Positions 1 to 5,203 of a stretch of 6,530 bases of DNA are shown piece after piece. The notes beneath the pieces are model-generated. The model saw only the letters and a program-made list of their open reading frames with translations, did not search any database and was not told the origin of the DNA. The stretch covers positions 1 through 6,530 of the forward strand of contig JABUEZ010000123.1 in assembly GCA_013314795.1 (NCBI GenBank), given 5' to 3'. The DNA is from Candidatus Profundicultor aquiphilus (GTDB lineage: Bacteria; Atribacterota; Atribacteria; Atribacterales; Caldatribacteriaceae). The position numbers were made by a program, and so were the translations under genes. Each line of letters starts with the position of its first letter. Positions within the stretch are counted from its first letter, which is position 1.

Positions 1-674
1 TCATCATCGAAATTGCCAACCCAGAAGGCCCCCAGTTCCAGGGCAAGAGACTGTTCTCGGTGACTGCGGCTGAAAACAAAGATTCTGGAATCCGGATAGA
101 GATACCGGGTCACTTTCATCACCAGATGCCCCGAAGCGCCGAACCCCGAAAAACCGATATTTTCTCCATTTTCAACTTTGCCGAGCTTCAAAGCCCTGTA
201 CCCCACCGCACCGGCACAAAGAAGCGGGGCGGCTTCTTCATCGGAAAATACCGCAGGGATAGGATAGGCAAAGTCTTCTCCCACCACGGCGTACTCAGCA
301 TACCCACCGTGGGCATCTCTTCCCGTTCCTTTAAATTCAGGACAGAGATTCTCCTCTCCTTTCCGGCAAAAGTGGCATTTCCTACAGGAAGAGTAAATCC
401 AGGCCACGCCTACCCGGTCTCCCTCTCGAAACCGGCTAGCGTTTTTGCCTTTTTCCACCACCTCACCCACAATTTGATGCCCTAAAATAATGGGAAAAAA
501 CGCTGGTGGGGTTCTTCCCTCGATTTCGTCGAGTTCTGTCCGGCACACGCCGCAGGTAGAAACCCGGATGAGGATATCCCGTTCTCCAGGGGAAGGAATC
601 GGCATCTCCACCGGTTGCAGGGGATAATGGTTGATCTGCAGATTCTCAATTTGGGAAAGAACCATGGCTTTCAT
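1..674 (-). CDS. Zinc-dependent alcohol dehydrogenase, medium-chain family (N-terminal part; runs off the left edge)
   Basis: Reading the minus strand from the ATG at 674-672 gives 224 codons with no stop before the window edge, so roughly the C-terminal third is missing (family length about 330-350 aa). Visible in order: C41 in CGVCRTEL and H66 in LGHQIVGEVV, the first catalytic-zinc ligands; C97, C100, C103 and C111, the structural-zinc lobe; C153 in PLLCAGAVGY, the likely third catalytic ligand; and GFGASG at 177-182, the Rossmann nucleotide-binding loop. The family oxidises alcohols or reduces aldehydes with NAD(P) in the cytoplasm; the substrate cannot be told from this part. The usual GHE reads GHQ here, which I believe also occurs in the COG1064-type 'zinc-binding alcohol dehydrogenase family' subgroup. 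The start is backed by GAGGAGGC (minus strand, 688-681), 6 nt upstream. It is transcribed divergently from the homocysteine operon, and no functional link is evident. Confidence 0.93.
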   Translation of the reverse strand, partial: MKAMVLSQIENLQINHYPLQPVEMPIPSPGERDILIRVSTCGVCRTELDEIEGRTPPAFFPIILGHQIVGEVVEKGKNASRFREGDRVGVAWIYSSCRKCHFCRKGEENLCPEFKGTGRDAHGGYAEYAVVGEDFAYPIPAVFSDEEAAPLLCAGAVGYRALKLGKVENGENIGFSGFGASGHLVMKVTRYLYPDSRIFVFSRSHREQSLALELGAFWVGNFDD

Positions 675-694
675 CGGTTAGCCTCCTCTTTTAT

Positions 695-700
695 ATTATA
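695..700 (-). promoter_or_regulatory. Possible -10 element for the alcohol dehydrogenase
   Basis: The minus strand reads TATAAT at 700-695, 20 bp before the start codon. No convincing -35 hexamer lies 16-18 bp upstream (the minus strand reads TACTCC at 723-718) and there is no TGn extension. If the element is used, an activator would probably be needed and the leader would be very short, about 14 nt. The match is a single hexamer in an AT-rich patch, so chance is possible. Confidence 0.4.
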
Positions 701-726
701 CCGTCTCTTTTGGGAGGGGAGTATAT

Positions 727-749
727 CTCCACGGGGAAAACCTGTGGAG
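727..749. repeat. Inverted repeat / hairpin in the divergent intergenic region
   Basis: CTCCAC at 727-732 is mirrored by GTGGAG at 744-749. With one G-U pair the stem extends to 9 bp (727-735 with 741-749) closing a GAAAA loop. No T-tract follows on either strand, so it is not a classical terminator. It sits 27 bp upstream of the dehydrogenase -10 and 31 bp upstream of the T-box -35. An operator for the dehydrogenase, which has no good -35, is the most natural reading, but this is inference. Confidence 0.45.
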
Positions 750-779
750 GAAATGAATCTTTACTAAAAAATAAATTTT

Positions 780-808
780 TTGACAAAGGGGGCGTGGTGG
801 GATATAAT
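780..808 (+). promoter_or_regulatory. Consensus sigma-70/A promoter of the T-box operon
   Basis: TTGACA at 780-785, a 17-bp spacer and TATAAT at 803-808 form a perfect consensus promoter. Transcription should begin near 814-816, just before the T-box Stem I. Such a strong promoter fits a leader in which control is exerted after initiation, by termination or antitermination. Confidence 0.92.
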
Positions 809-913
809 CACTGCAAATTGAAAACGTGACGGCGATGAAAGGGATGAGTAGCCGAAGGCGGGAACAGAGAGAGTCCGGGTGAGGTGGGAGCCGGGTTTCC
901 CAAGGCGGTGAAC

Positions 914-916
914 ATG
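914..916 (+). promoter_or_regulatory. T-box specifier codon, probably ATG (Met)
   Basis: The 3' side of the specifier loop reads GAACATGG (910-917) and is closed by CCCT pairing with AGGG at 840-843. ATG leaves one base before the lower helix, the spacing I recall for glycyl T-box Stem I structures. CAT (His), one base earlier, is possible geometrically, but tRNA-His normally has C73, which would need UGGG, not the observed UGGU. GCC (Ala) would lie inside the lower helix. The downstream methionine-pathway genes agree with Met. Confidence 0.78.
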
Positions 917-1015
917 GCCCTGGAGCTTTGACGGTGAAGAGTGAGTAGCTGTCAACGGGTGTTCGCCCGTTATGGAGAATCCCCTGACCAATGAGGCTGG
1001 TTTGACCAGCGAAAA

Positions 1016-1041
1016 AGGGTGGTACCACGAGTGAAATCCCT
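1016..1041 (+). promoter_or_regulatory. T-box antiterminator element
   Basis: AGGG (1016-1019) can pair with CCCT (1038-1041), leaving the TGGT bulge free to contact the tRNA acceptor end. CCCT also belongs to the 5' arm of the terminator, so the two folds exclude each other. The only visible departure from the common 14-nt consensus is A in place of G at the twelfth base (ACCACG for ACCGCG). Confidence 0.85.
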
Positions 1042-1066
1042 CGTCCCTTGGGCGAGGGATTTTTTT
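1034..1066 (+). terminator. Intrinsic terminator of the T-box leader
   Basis: AAATCCCTCG (1034-1043) pairs with CGAGGGATTT (1053-1062) around a 9-nt loop and runs directly into seven T residues (1060-1066). It is the default OFF fold when tRNA is charged. It ends 30 bp before the first start codon. Confidence 0.93.
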
Positions 1067-1096
1067 ATCGCCAGATTGAATACAGGAGGTGAAACC

Positions 1097-2329
1097 ATGG
1101 AGAGGGTTCTGCGGACCTATGAGGAAATTAACGAGAAGATTCGTAGCGGCAAGGTGGTGGTGGTGACGGCCGAAGAAGTGATCGATCTTGTGGCCGAAAA
1201 AGGGGTGGAGAAAGTCGCTCAGGAAGTGGATGTGGTGACAACCGGAACATTCGGCACCATGTGTTCTTCGGGGGCATTTTTGAATATCGGTCATACCAAG
1301 CCCCGGATGAAAATCCATGAGGCATATTTGAATGGAGTGATGGCCTATGTGGGACTGGCGGCTGTAGACCTCTATATCGGCGTGACCCAGCCGGCCAAAG
1401 ACGATCCCTTGAATAAGGTGCATCCGGGGGAATTCAAGTACGGAGGAGGGCATGTCATCCAGGATCTTGTGGCCGGGAAAGACGTACTTCTTGAGGCATA
1501 TGCCTATGGAACGGATTGCTACCCCCGCAAACACCTTGTAACCTGGATTAATCTCCGGGATTTGAACGAGGCCTACCTCTTCAATCCCCGCAATGCCTAT
1601 CAGAATTATAATGTGGCAGTGAACCTTTCCAGTAAAACCATCTATACCTACCTCGGGGTTCTTCTGCCAAATTTGGGCAACGCGGGGTATTCCTCGGCGG
1701 GACAGCTCAGCCCTCTTCTCAATGACCCCTATTACAAGACCATTGGCGTTGGAACCCGGATCTTTCTGGGTGGTGGGGTGGGATATGTGGCCTGGCAGGG
1801 AACGCAGCATAACCCTGGTGTGGAACGAACCGAAAGGGGTGTGCCCAAAGGTGGGGCAGGAACGATCGCGGTGATCGGGGACCTCAAAGGCATGAGCCCC
1901 CACTGGCTCTGGGGGATGAGTATCCGGGGATACGGGTGTTCGCTGGCTGTGGGCCTGGGAATCCCCATTCCCATCCTTACCGAAGAGATTCTCTATTACT
2001 GTTCGGTGCGGGATGAGGAAATTCTGGCTCCGGTTGTGGATTATAGCCATGCTTATCCCTATGGGACCGGGGAAATCCTGGGTTATGTGAGCTATGCTGA
2101 GTTACGGAGTGGGAAGATTCGCCTGGGGGGAAAAGAGGTTCCCACTTCCTCACAGTCGAGTTATGCCCGGGCTCGGGAAGTGGCTTTGATTCTCAAAAGC
2201 TGGATTCAGGAAGGGAAATTTACCTTGACGCAACCGGCTTTCCCACTTCCGGGGGTCGAATCCGGAGTGCGTTTCCGGAATCTCGTGGAGCGACCGGCGT
2301 CGGTGAATTCTGAGCTGGTAGGGAGGTGA
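1097..2329 (+). CDS. Homocysteine biosynthesis protein, HcyBio family (COG1900/DUF39)
   Basis: A 410-aa soluble protein. The start at 1097 is chosen because AGGAGGT (1084-1090) lies 6 nt upstream; an open frame extends back to 1019 but only through the T-box terminator. GTFGTMCSSGAFLNIGH at 50-66 (C56) and AYGTDCYPRK around C141 supply the two cysteines that I recall being important in methanogen homologues such as MA1821. A long glycine-rich stretch (about 236-280) includes GGGVGYVAWQGTQHNPG. In methanogens this family works with a NIL/ferredoxin partner to form homocysteine from aspartate semialdehyde and sulfide, bypassing acylated homoserine. That partner is the next gene, whose frame starts as this one ends. 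The upstream Met-type T-box independently supports the role. Family assignment is by remembered motifs and gene order. The exact reaction in this organism is inferred. Confidence 0.9.
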   Translation: MERVLRTYEEINEKIRSGKVVVVTAEEVIDLVAEKGVEKVAQEVDVVTTGTFGTMCSSGAFLNIGHTKPRMKIHEAYLNGVMAYVGLAAVDLYIGVTQPAKDDPLNKVHPGEFKYGGGHVIQDLVAGKDVLLEAYAYGTDCYPRKHLVTWINLRDLNEAYLFNPRNAYQNYNVAVNLSSKTIYTYLGVLLPNLGNAGYSSAGQLSPLLNDPYYKTIGVGTRIFLGGGVGYVAWQGTQHNPGVERTERGVPKGGAGTIAVIGDLKGMSPHWLWGMSIRGYGCSLAVGLGIPIPILTEEILYYCSVRDEEILAPVVDYSHAYPYGTGEILGYVSYAELRSGKIRLGGKEVPTSSQSSYARAREVALILKSWIQEGKFTLTQPAFPLPGVESGVRFRNLVERPASVNSELVGR

Positions 2330-2334
2330 AGAAG

Positions 2335-2748
2335 GTGAATGCGACCAAAAAGGTGGTACTGCGCTTTCCATCGGACATTGCGGATCGACCGCTGGTGTGT
2401 GAACTGGCACTTCAATTTGGATTGCGGTTCAATATCCTGCGCGCTTCCATTTCGCCGCACCGGGAAGGAATCATGGTGATGGAAGTGATTGGAAAAGAGA
2501 AAGAAGAGATCGAGGCAGGGCTCCAGTACCTGCGTCAGGAAGGCATTGGGGTGGAATCTCTGAGCCAGGATATCAGGATGGTTGAGGCTCGCTGTGTCCA
2601 CTGTGGGGCGTGCGTGGGGGTGTGTCCCACGGAGGCTCTTTTTATGGAAAAACCCTCGTATCTGGTGCGCTACGATGAAAGCAAATGCATTGCCTGTGAG
2701 ATGTGCATTCTGGCCTGTCCAACCCATGCCATGGAGGCGGTCATTTAG
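2335..2748 (+). CDS. NIL-domain 2[4Fe-4S] ferredoxin protein, partner of HcyBio
   Basis: A 137-aa protein. GTG at 2335 is preferred because GGGAGGTGA (2321-2329) is an excellent ribosome site with 5 nt spacing; an in-frame GTG at 2326 would lie inside that site. Residues about 5-77 form the NIL domain (VVLRFPSD, then FGLRFNILRASI), a small ligand-binding fold found at the C-terminus of methionine ABC transporter ATPases. CVHCGACVGVCP and CIACEMCILACP, at about 85-96 and 115-126, are two complete CxxCxxCxxxCP motifs for two [4Fe-4S] clusters. The arrangement matches methanogen MA1822, which acts with the HcyBio protein; the clusters probably deliver electrons or handle sulfide during homocysteine formation. 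The gene begins 5 bp after the stop of the preceding gene, indicating translational coupling. Identification is strong; the chemistry is inferred. Confidence 0.92.
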   Translation: MNATKKVVLRFPSDIADRPLVCELALQFGLRFNILRASISPHREGIMVMEVIGKEKEEIEAGLQYLRQEGIGVESLSQDIRMVEARCVHCGACVGVCPTEALFMEKPSYLVRYDESKCIACEMCILACPTHAMEAVI

Positions 2749-3476
2749 TGTCCCGCTATGAACACCGTTTCTACCGAGAACGGATGAGGGTACCGGACCT
2801 TGTGTCCTTTACCGTAAAGATTGAAGAGAGTGACCTTTTCATTCTGGCGGAGAAGGACCTGACTGAACGGGCCTGGCAGAGGCTTCACAGAGAACGGGAG
2901 AATCTCAAGGCCTATATCCGGTATGATCCTCCTTTCGGGAAGGTCCTTACTCCGCTTGAGGTTCCTCCATTTGCCCCGCGCATTTGCCGACTCATGGCTG
3001 AGTGTGCCCGAAATGCTCGGGTGGGTCCCATGGCAGCGGTGGCGGGAGCCATCAATGAAATGGTGGCCGAAGAACTTTTGGGGGAAACCCAGGAACTCAT
3101 CATTGAAAATGGAGGGGACATTCTGATTTCTTCCCGAAAGGAAAGGACGGTGGCCATTTACGCTGGCGAAGAATCTCCTTTTAGCTTCAAAGTGGGCCTT
3201 GAGCTTCCCGGAGGGGTAACCTGGGGTGTGGCCACCTCTTCGGGGAAAGTCGGGCCCTCCTTAAGCTTTGGGAGAGCAGATGCGGTGGTGGTGGTTTCCC
3301 GCTCTGCGGCTTTATCGGATGCCTGGGCCACGAGTCTTGCCAACCGGGTGAAGGAGAAGGAAGATGTGGAAAAGGTATTACGGTTTGCTCGGGACATACC
3401 CGGCATTGAAGGGGTGGTGGTAATCATGGAAGATGCTCTGGGGGTGGGGGGGGATCTCCGTCTTAAAAAACTTTAG
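2748..3476 (+). CDS. UPF0280 family protein (COG2122, ApbE-like fold)
   Basis: A 242-aa protein starting at GTG 2748, which shares its G with the TAG of the previous gene (TAGTG). GGAGG at 2733-2737 lies 10 nt upstream. An earlier ATG at 2703 would run through the ferredoxin motif in another frame and is not credible. Family-like segments are VGPMAAVAGAINE from residue 92, IIENGGDI with ENGGD at 120-124, GVATSSGKVGPSLSFGRADAV, and SDAWATSLAN. These resemble the flavin-transferase ApbE fold, though flavin transfer has not to my knowledge been shown for this family. A methanogen member, MA1715, has been linked to efficient sulfide assimilation and homocysteine synthesis. Its place as third gene under a Met-type T-box fits that role. 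It contains a run of eight G at 3446-3453 near the 3' end, but the frame stays intact to the family-like C-terminus. Confidence 0.92.
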   Translation: MSRYEHRFYRERMRVPDLVSFTVKIEESDLFILAEKDLTERAWQRLHRERENLKAYIRYDPPFGKVLTPLEVPPFAPRICRLMAECARNARVGPMAAVAGAINEMVAEELLGETQELIIENGGDILISSRKERTVAIYAGEESPFSFKVGLELPGGVTWGVATSSGKVGPSLSFGRADAVVVVSRSAALSDAWATSLANRVKEKEDVEKVLRFARDIPGIEGVVVIMEDALGVGGDLRLKKL

Positions 3477-3484
3477 GAAAAACC

Positions 3485-4531
3485 ATGGAAAATTATGCTG
3501 GAACAACCTGTGCCATCTGTGGGCGAACGTCGGTGAGCATTTCTTCTTTTCTAGCGGTCTGTCGGGACTGCATTGAGAAAGACTTTGCTCGGGCCTGGCC
3601 TTTCATTTGCACCGCGCACAATACTGTTCGGCGATACCTCCATCGATCGATTACCCCTCCAAAGGGCAAAACGGCCTGCACGCTCTGTATTCACCGCTGT
3701 GGAAAAGAAGGAGTGCGTTTCTGTGGCCTTCTGGAAGACGGAAAACGGTGGGCAGGAACGGCGCGCCGGGGGCTGTGTACCTTTTACTATGACCCTCTTC
3801 CCACCAATTGTGTGGCCTCTTTTGTGTGTCCGGAGCGGGAACATCGAGGATACGAGAGTCTGGCCGTCTTTTATGGAGGATGCAATTTCAGTTGTCTCTT
3901 CTGTCAGAACTGGCACCACCATAACCTTTTGGAGGAGCCACATTTTTATAGCGTGGGAGAGTTAGAGAAGGCTGTTCATGCCCGGGTGGCCTGTATCTGT
4001 TTTTTTGGTGGTGATCCCATTCCCCAGATCGGGCATGCCTTGGCACTCTCCCGAAGGGTGAAGGGAAAAATCCGGATATGCTGGGAAACAAACGGTGCAG
4101 CACATCCAGAGATCATCAAGAAGATGTTTGCGGTATCCCGGGAGAGTGGGGGGATTCTCAAATTTGACCTCAAGGCCTTTAGCGAGGGGGTACACCGGGC
4201 CCTCACCGGGGTATCGAATCATCTTACCCTCTCGAACTTTGCCTGGGCTGCTCGGGAGGCGCTCAGATTTCCTCAGGTCACCGTGGTGGCCAGCACCCTC
4301 CTTGTTCCGGGGTACGTCAACGAAGAGGAAGTTGGACGCATCGCCACTTTCATCGCTTCCCTGAATCCCGAAATTCCCTATGTGCTCCTTGGATTTGCTC
4401 CCAACTTTTTCCTGGAAGACCTTCCCCCCACCTCCATTCGGCATGCCGAAGGGGCCTTGCGACGTGCCCAGGAAAAGGGTTTGCGGCGCGTTTACCTTGC
4501 CAACCGGTTTTTACTCTCTCGGGCGTATTAG
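3485..4531 (+). CDS. Radical SAM protein of the PflA/AmmeMemoRadiSam-like group, function unknown
   Basis: A 348-aa protein. ATG 3485 follows the previous stop by 8 nt, with only a weak TAGGA ribosome site, so it probably depends on coupling. The radical SAM cluster motif is GGCNFSCLFCQNW with C132, C136 and C139; GGDP at 174-177 is the SAM-contacting equivalent of GGE. Before the barrel lie C9xxC12 and C26xxC29, resembling a zinc knuckle, then C65xxC68x3C72x7C80, a pattern seen in PflA-like COG1180 proteins, then DPLPTNCVASFVCP with C108 and C114. The protein is thus cysteine-rich and may hold further metal sites. No glycyl-radical enzyme lies nearby, so an activase role is unsupported here. 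Its position as the last gene of the Met T-box operon suggests a link to homocysteine/methionine or sulfur metabolism. Fold confidence is high; function is unknown. Confidence 0.92.
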   Translation: MENYAGTTCAICGRTSVSISSFLAVCRDCIEKDFARAWPFICTAHNTVRRYLHRSITPPKGKTACTLCIHRCGKEGVRFCGLLEDGKRWAGTARRGLCTFYYDPLPTNCVASFVCPEREHRGYESLAVFYGGCNFSCLFCQNWHHHNLLEEPHFYSVGELEKAVHARVACICFFGGDPIPQIGHALALSRRVKGKIRICWETNGAAHPEIIKKMFAVSRESGGILKFDLKAFSEGVHRALTGVSNHLTLSNFAWAAREALRFPQVTVVASTLLVPGYVNEEEVGRIATFIASLNPEIPYVLLGFAPNFFLEDLPPTSIRHAEGALRRAQEKGLRRVYLANRFLLSRAY

Positions 4532-5116
4532 TTCCTGCTTTTTGATGGTCCCATCGACACCCAAAATGGTCGAGGTGAAAGCAATGTGTTTCGTGGCCTT
4601 CTCAAGAGTGTCTTCCACCAGGTAGCGTAACCCCAGACAACAGGGGACTTCCATGAGGATAACTTCCAGGGATTCAAACGTTTGGCTTTCTAGAATCGTC
4701 TGCAGGGCCCAAGATGAATGCGTGGGATCGTCAAATTTGGGACAGCCGATGAGTACCCGCCGATTACCGAGGAGTTCATGGAAACCGGGGAAGGCAAAAG
4801 CGGTGCAATCGGCAGCAATCACCAGGTCTTTCTGCGGAAAACGGTGCAAAGGAGAGATGAGCCGGAGTTGCACCGGCCATTTCAGATCTTTTTTGGATTC
4901 TGCGTTTGGACACGTACTGATGTCTTTCTCCACAAAGTGAATTGCTCCCTGGGGACAGGCCGGAATGCAACTCCCCAACCCATCGCAGAGGGATTCTTTC
5001 ACCACCCTGGCCTTTCCATCGCGCAGGGCAATTACCCCTTCATGGCAGGACAGCACACACTGACCGCAACCGGTACATTTGGCTTCCTCTATTTCAATGG
5101 TTTTGATGCGTGGCAT
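4511..5116 (-). CDS. Ferredoxin-like Fe-S protein with a conserved C-terminal domain
   Basis: A 201-aa protein read from ATG 5116-5114, with AAAGGGGGT (minus strand, 5131-5123) as ribosome site. CTGCGQCVLSC (C14, C17, C20, C24) is a complete cluster motif. The second, CDGLGSCIPACP (C44, C50, C54), lacks one of the usual four cysteines; I recall the CDGLGxC form as typical of a widespread anaerobe family, so it is unlikely to be decay. The C-terminal part carries WPVQLRLISP (80-89), AADCTAFAFPGF (C104), LIGCPKFDD (C125) and VPCCLGL (C159, C160). These are further cysteines that may bind metal or act in redox. Members are annotated as 4Fe-4S proteins, and I recall some lying near hydroxylamine reductase/hybrid-cluster genes in anaerobes. 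The substrate is unknown. It is convergent with, and overlaps, the radical SAM gene. A palindrome on its promoter suggests repressor control. Confidence 0.88.
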   Translation of the reverse strand: MPRIKTIEIEEAKCTGCGQCVLSCHEGVIALRDGKARVVKESLCDGLGSCIPACPQGAIHFVEKDISTCPNAESKKDLKWPVQLRLISPLHRFPQKDLVIAADCTAFAFPGFHELLGNRRVLIGCPKFDDPTHSSWALQTILESQTFESLEVILMEVPCCLGLRYLVEDTLEKATKHIAFTSTILGVDGTIKKQELIRPRE

Positions 5117-5134
5117 TTTTCTACCCCCTTTCTA

Positions 5135-5156
5135 TTTAGGTATTATAATACCTAAA
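5135..5156. promoter_or_regulatory. Perfect 22-bp palindrome, probable operator
   Basis: TTTAGGTATTA (5135-5145) is followed immediately by its exact reverse complement TAATACCTAAA (5146-5156). The site covers the -10 element and the predicted transcription start of the Fe-S protein gene, the classic place for a repressor. I do not recognise it as a Rex, Fur or Fnr/Crp consensus, so the regulator is unknown. It also lies 48 bp before the start of the divergent protease gene. Confidence 0.75.
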
Positions 5157-5173
5157 TTCCTTTTATTGGTCAA
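5145..5173 (-). promoter_or_regulatory. Promoter of the Fe-S protein gene
   Basis: On the minus strand TTGACC (5173-5168), a 17-bp spacer and TATTAT (5150-5145) make a good sigma-70/A promoter. The start of transcription should be near 5138, about 20 nt before the start codon. Confidence 0.7.
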
Positions 5174-5185
5174 GGAAGATTCGGG

Positions 5186-5191
5186 TATAAT
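5186..5191 (+). promoter_or_regulatory. Possible -10 element for the metalloprotease gene
   Basis: TATAAT at 5186-5191 is a perfect -10 hexamer, but the 17-bp-spaced -35 position (TTATTG, 5163-5168) is poor. Transcription would begin near 5198, only about 6 nt before the GTG, leaving at most part of the ribosome site in the transcript. A start from farther upstream is equally possible. Confidence 0.35.
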
Positions 5192-5203
5192 GAAAGGGAG
5201 GGT

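Larger units (their letters stand above)
814..1066 (+). promoter_or_regulatory. T-box riboswitch leader, predicted to sense tRNA-Met
   Basis: The leader carries the T-box landmarks in order: a GATGA/AGTA Stem I entry (834-850), an AGAGAG-type motif (866-873), the specifier loop (about 910-917), a 6-bp hairpin AACGGG/CCCGTT (954-959/966-971), Stem III GCTGG-TTTGA-CCAGC (996-1010), the 14-nt T-box AGGGTGGTACCACG (1016-1029) and an intrinsic terminator. AGGG at 840-843 pairs with CCCT at 918-921 beneath the specifier loop, as in known Stem I structures. Such leaders bind a cognate uncharged tRNA, through a codon-anticodon contact and pairing of the tRNA NCCA end with UGGN, and then allow read-through. 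Here UGGN is TGGT (1020-1023), predicting discriminator base A73. It lies directly upstream of the homocysteine genes. Class identity is very secure; the amino acid call is strong inference. Confidence 0.95.

Noticed and set aside
60..485. A 141-codon plus-strand frame at the left edge
   Set aside because: It lies entirely within the alcohol dehydrogenase gene on the minus strand, which shows all expected zinc and nucleotide-binding motifs.
911..920. T-box specifier as CAT (His), GGC (Gly) or GCC (Ala)
   Set aside because: CAT conflicts with UGGU because tRNA-His normally has C73; GGC and GCC take bases needed for the CCCT/AGGG lower helix; none fits the downstream genes as ATG does.
1019..1096. 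N-terminal extension of the HcyBio protein to an ATG at 1019
   Set aside because: It overlaps the T-box and terminator hairpin and has no ribosome site, whereas 1097 has AGGAGGT at ideal spacing.
764..2050. A 428-codon open frame on the minus strand antisense to the T-box leader and HcyBio gene
   Set aside because: It has no ribosome site or domain-like sequence, is rich in His/Pro/Ser as expected of a mirror frame, and runs through the T-box leader and a gene with clear family motifs on the other strand.
2326..2334. Start of the NIL/ferredoxin gene at GTG 2326
   Set aside because: That codon is inside the GGGAGGTGA ribosome site, which is properly placed for GTG 2335. It differs by only three residues and remains possible.
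2703..2747. Start of UPF0280 at ATG 2703
   Set aside because: It would add 15 residues in a shifted frame over the ferredoxin cysteine motif. GTG 2748 has GGAGG upstream and gives the usual family length.
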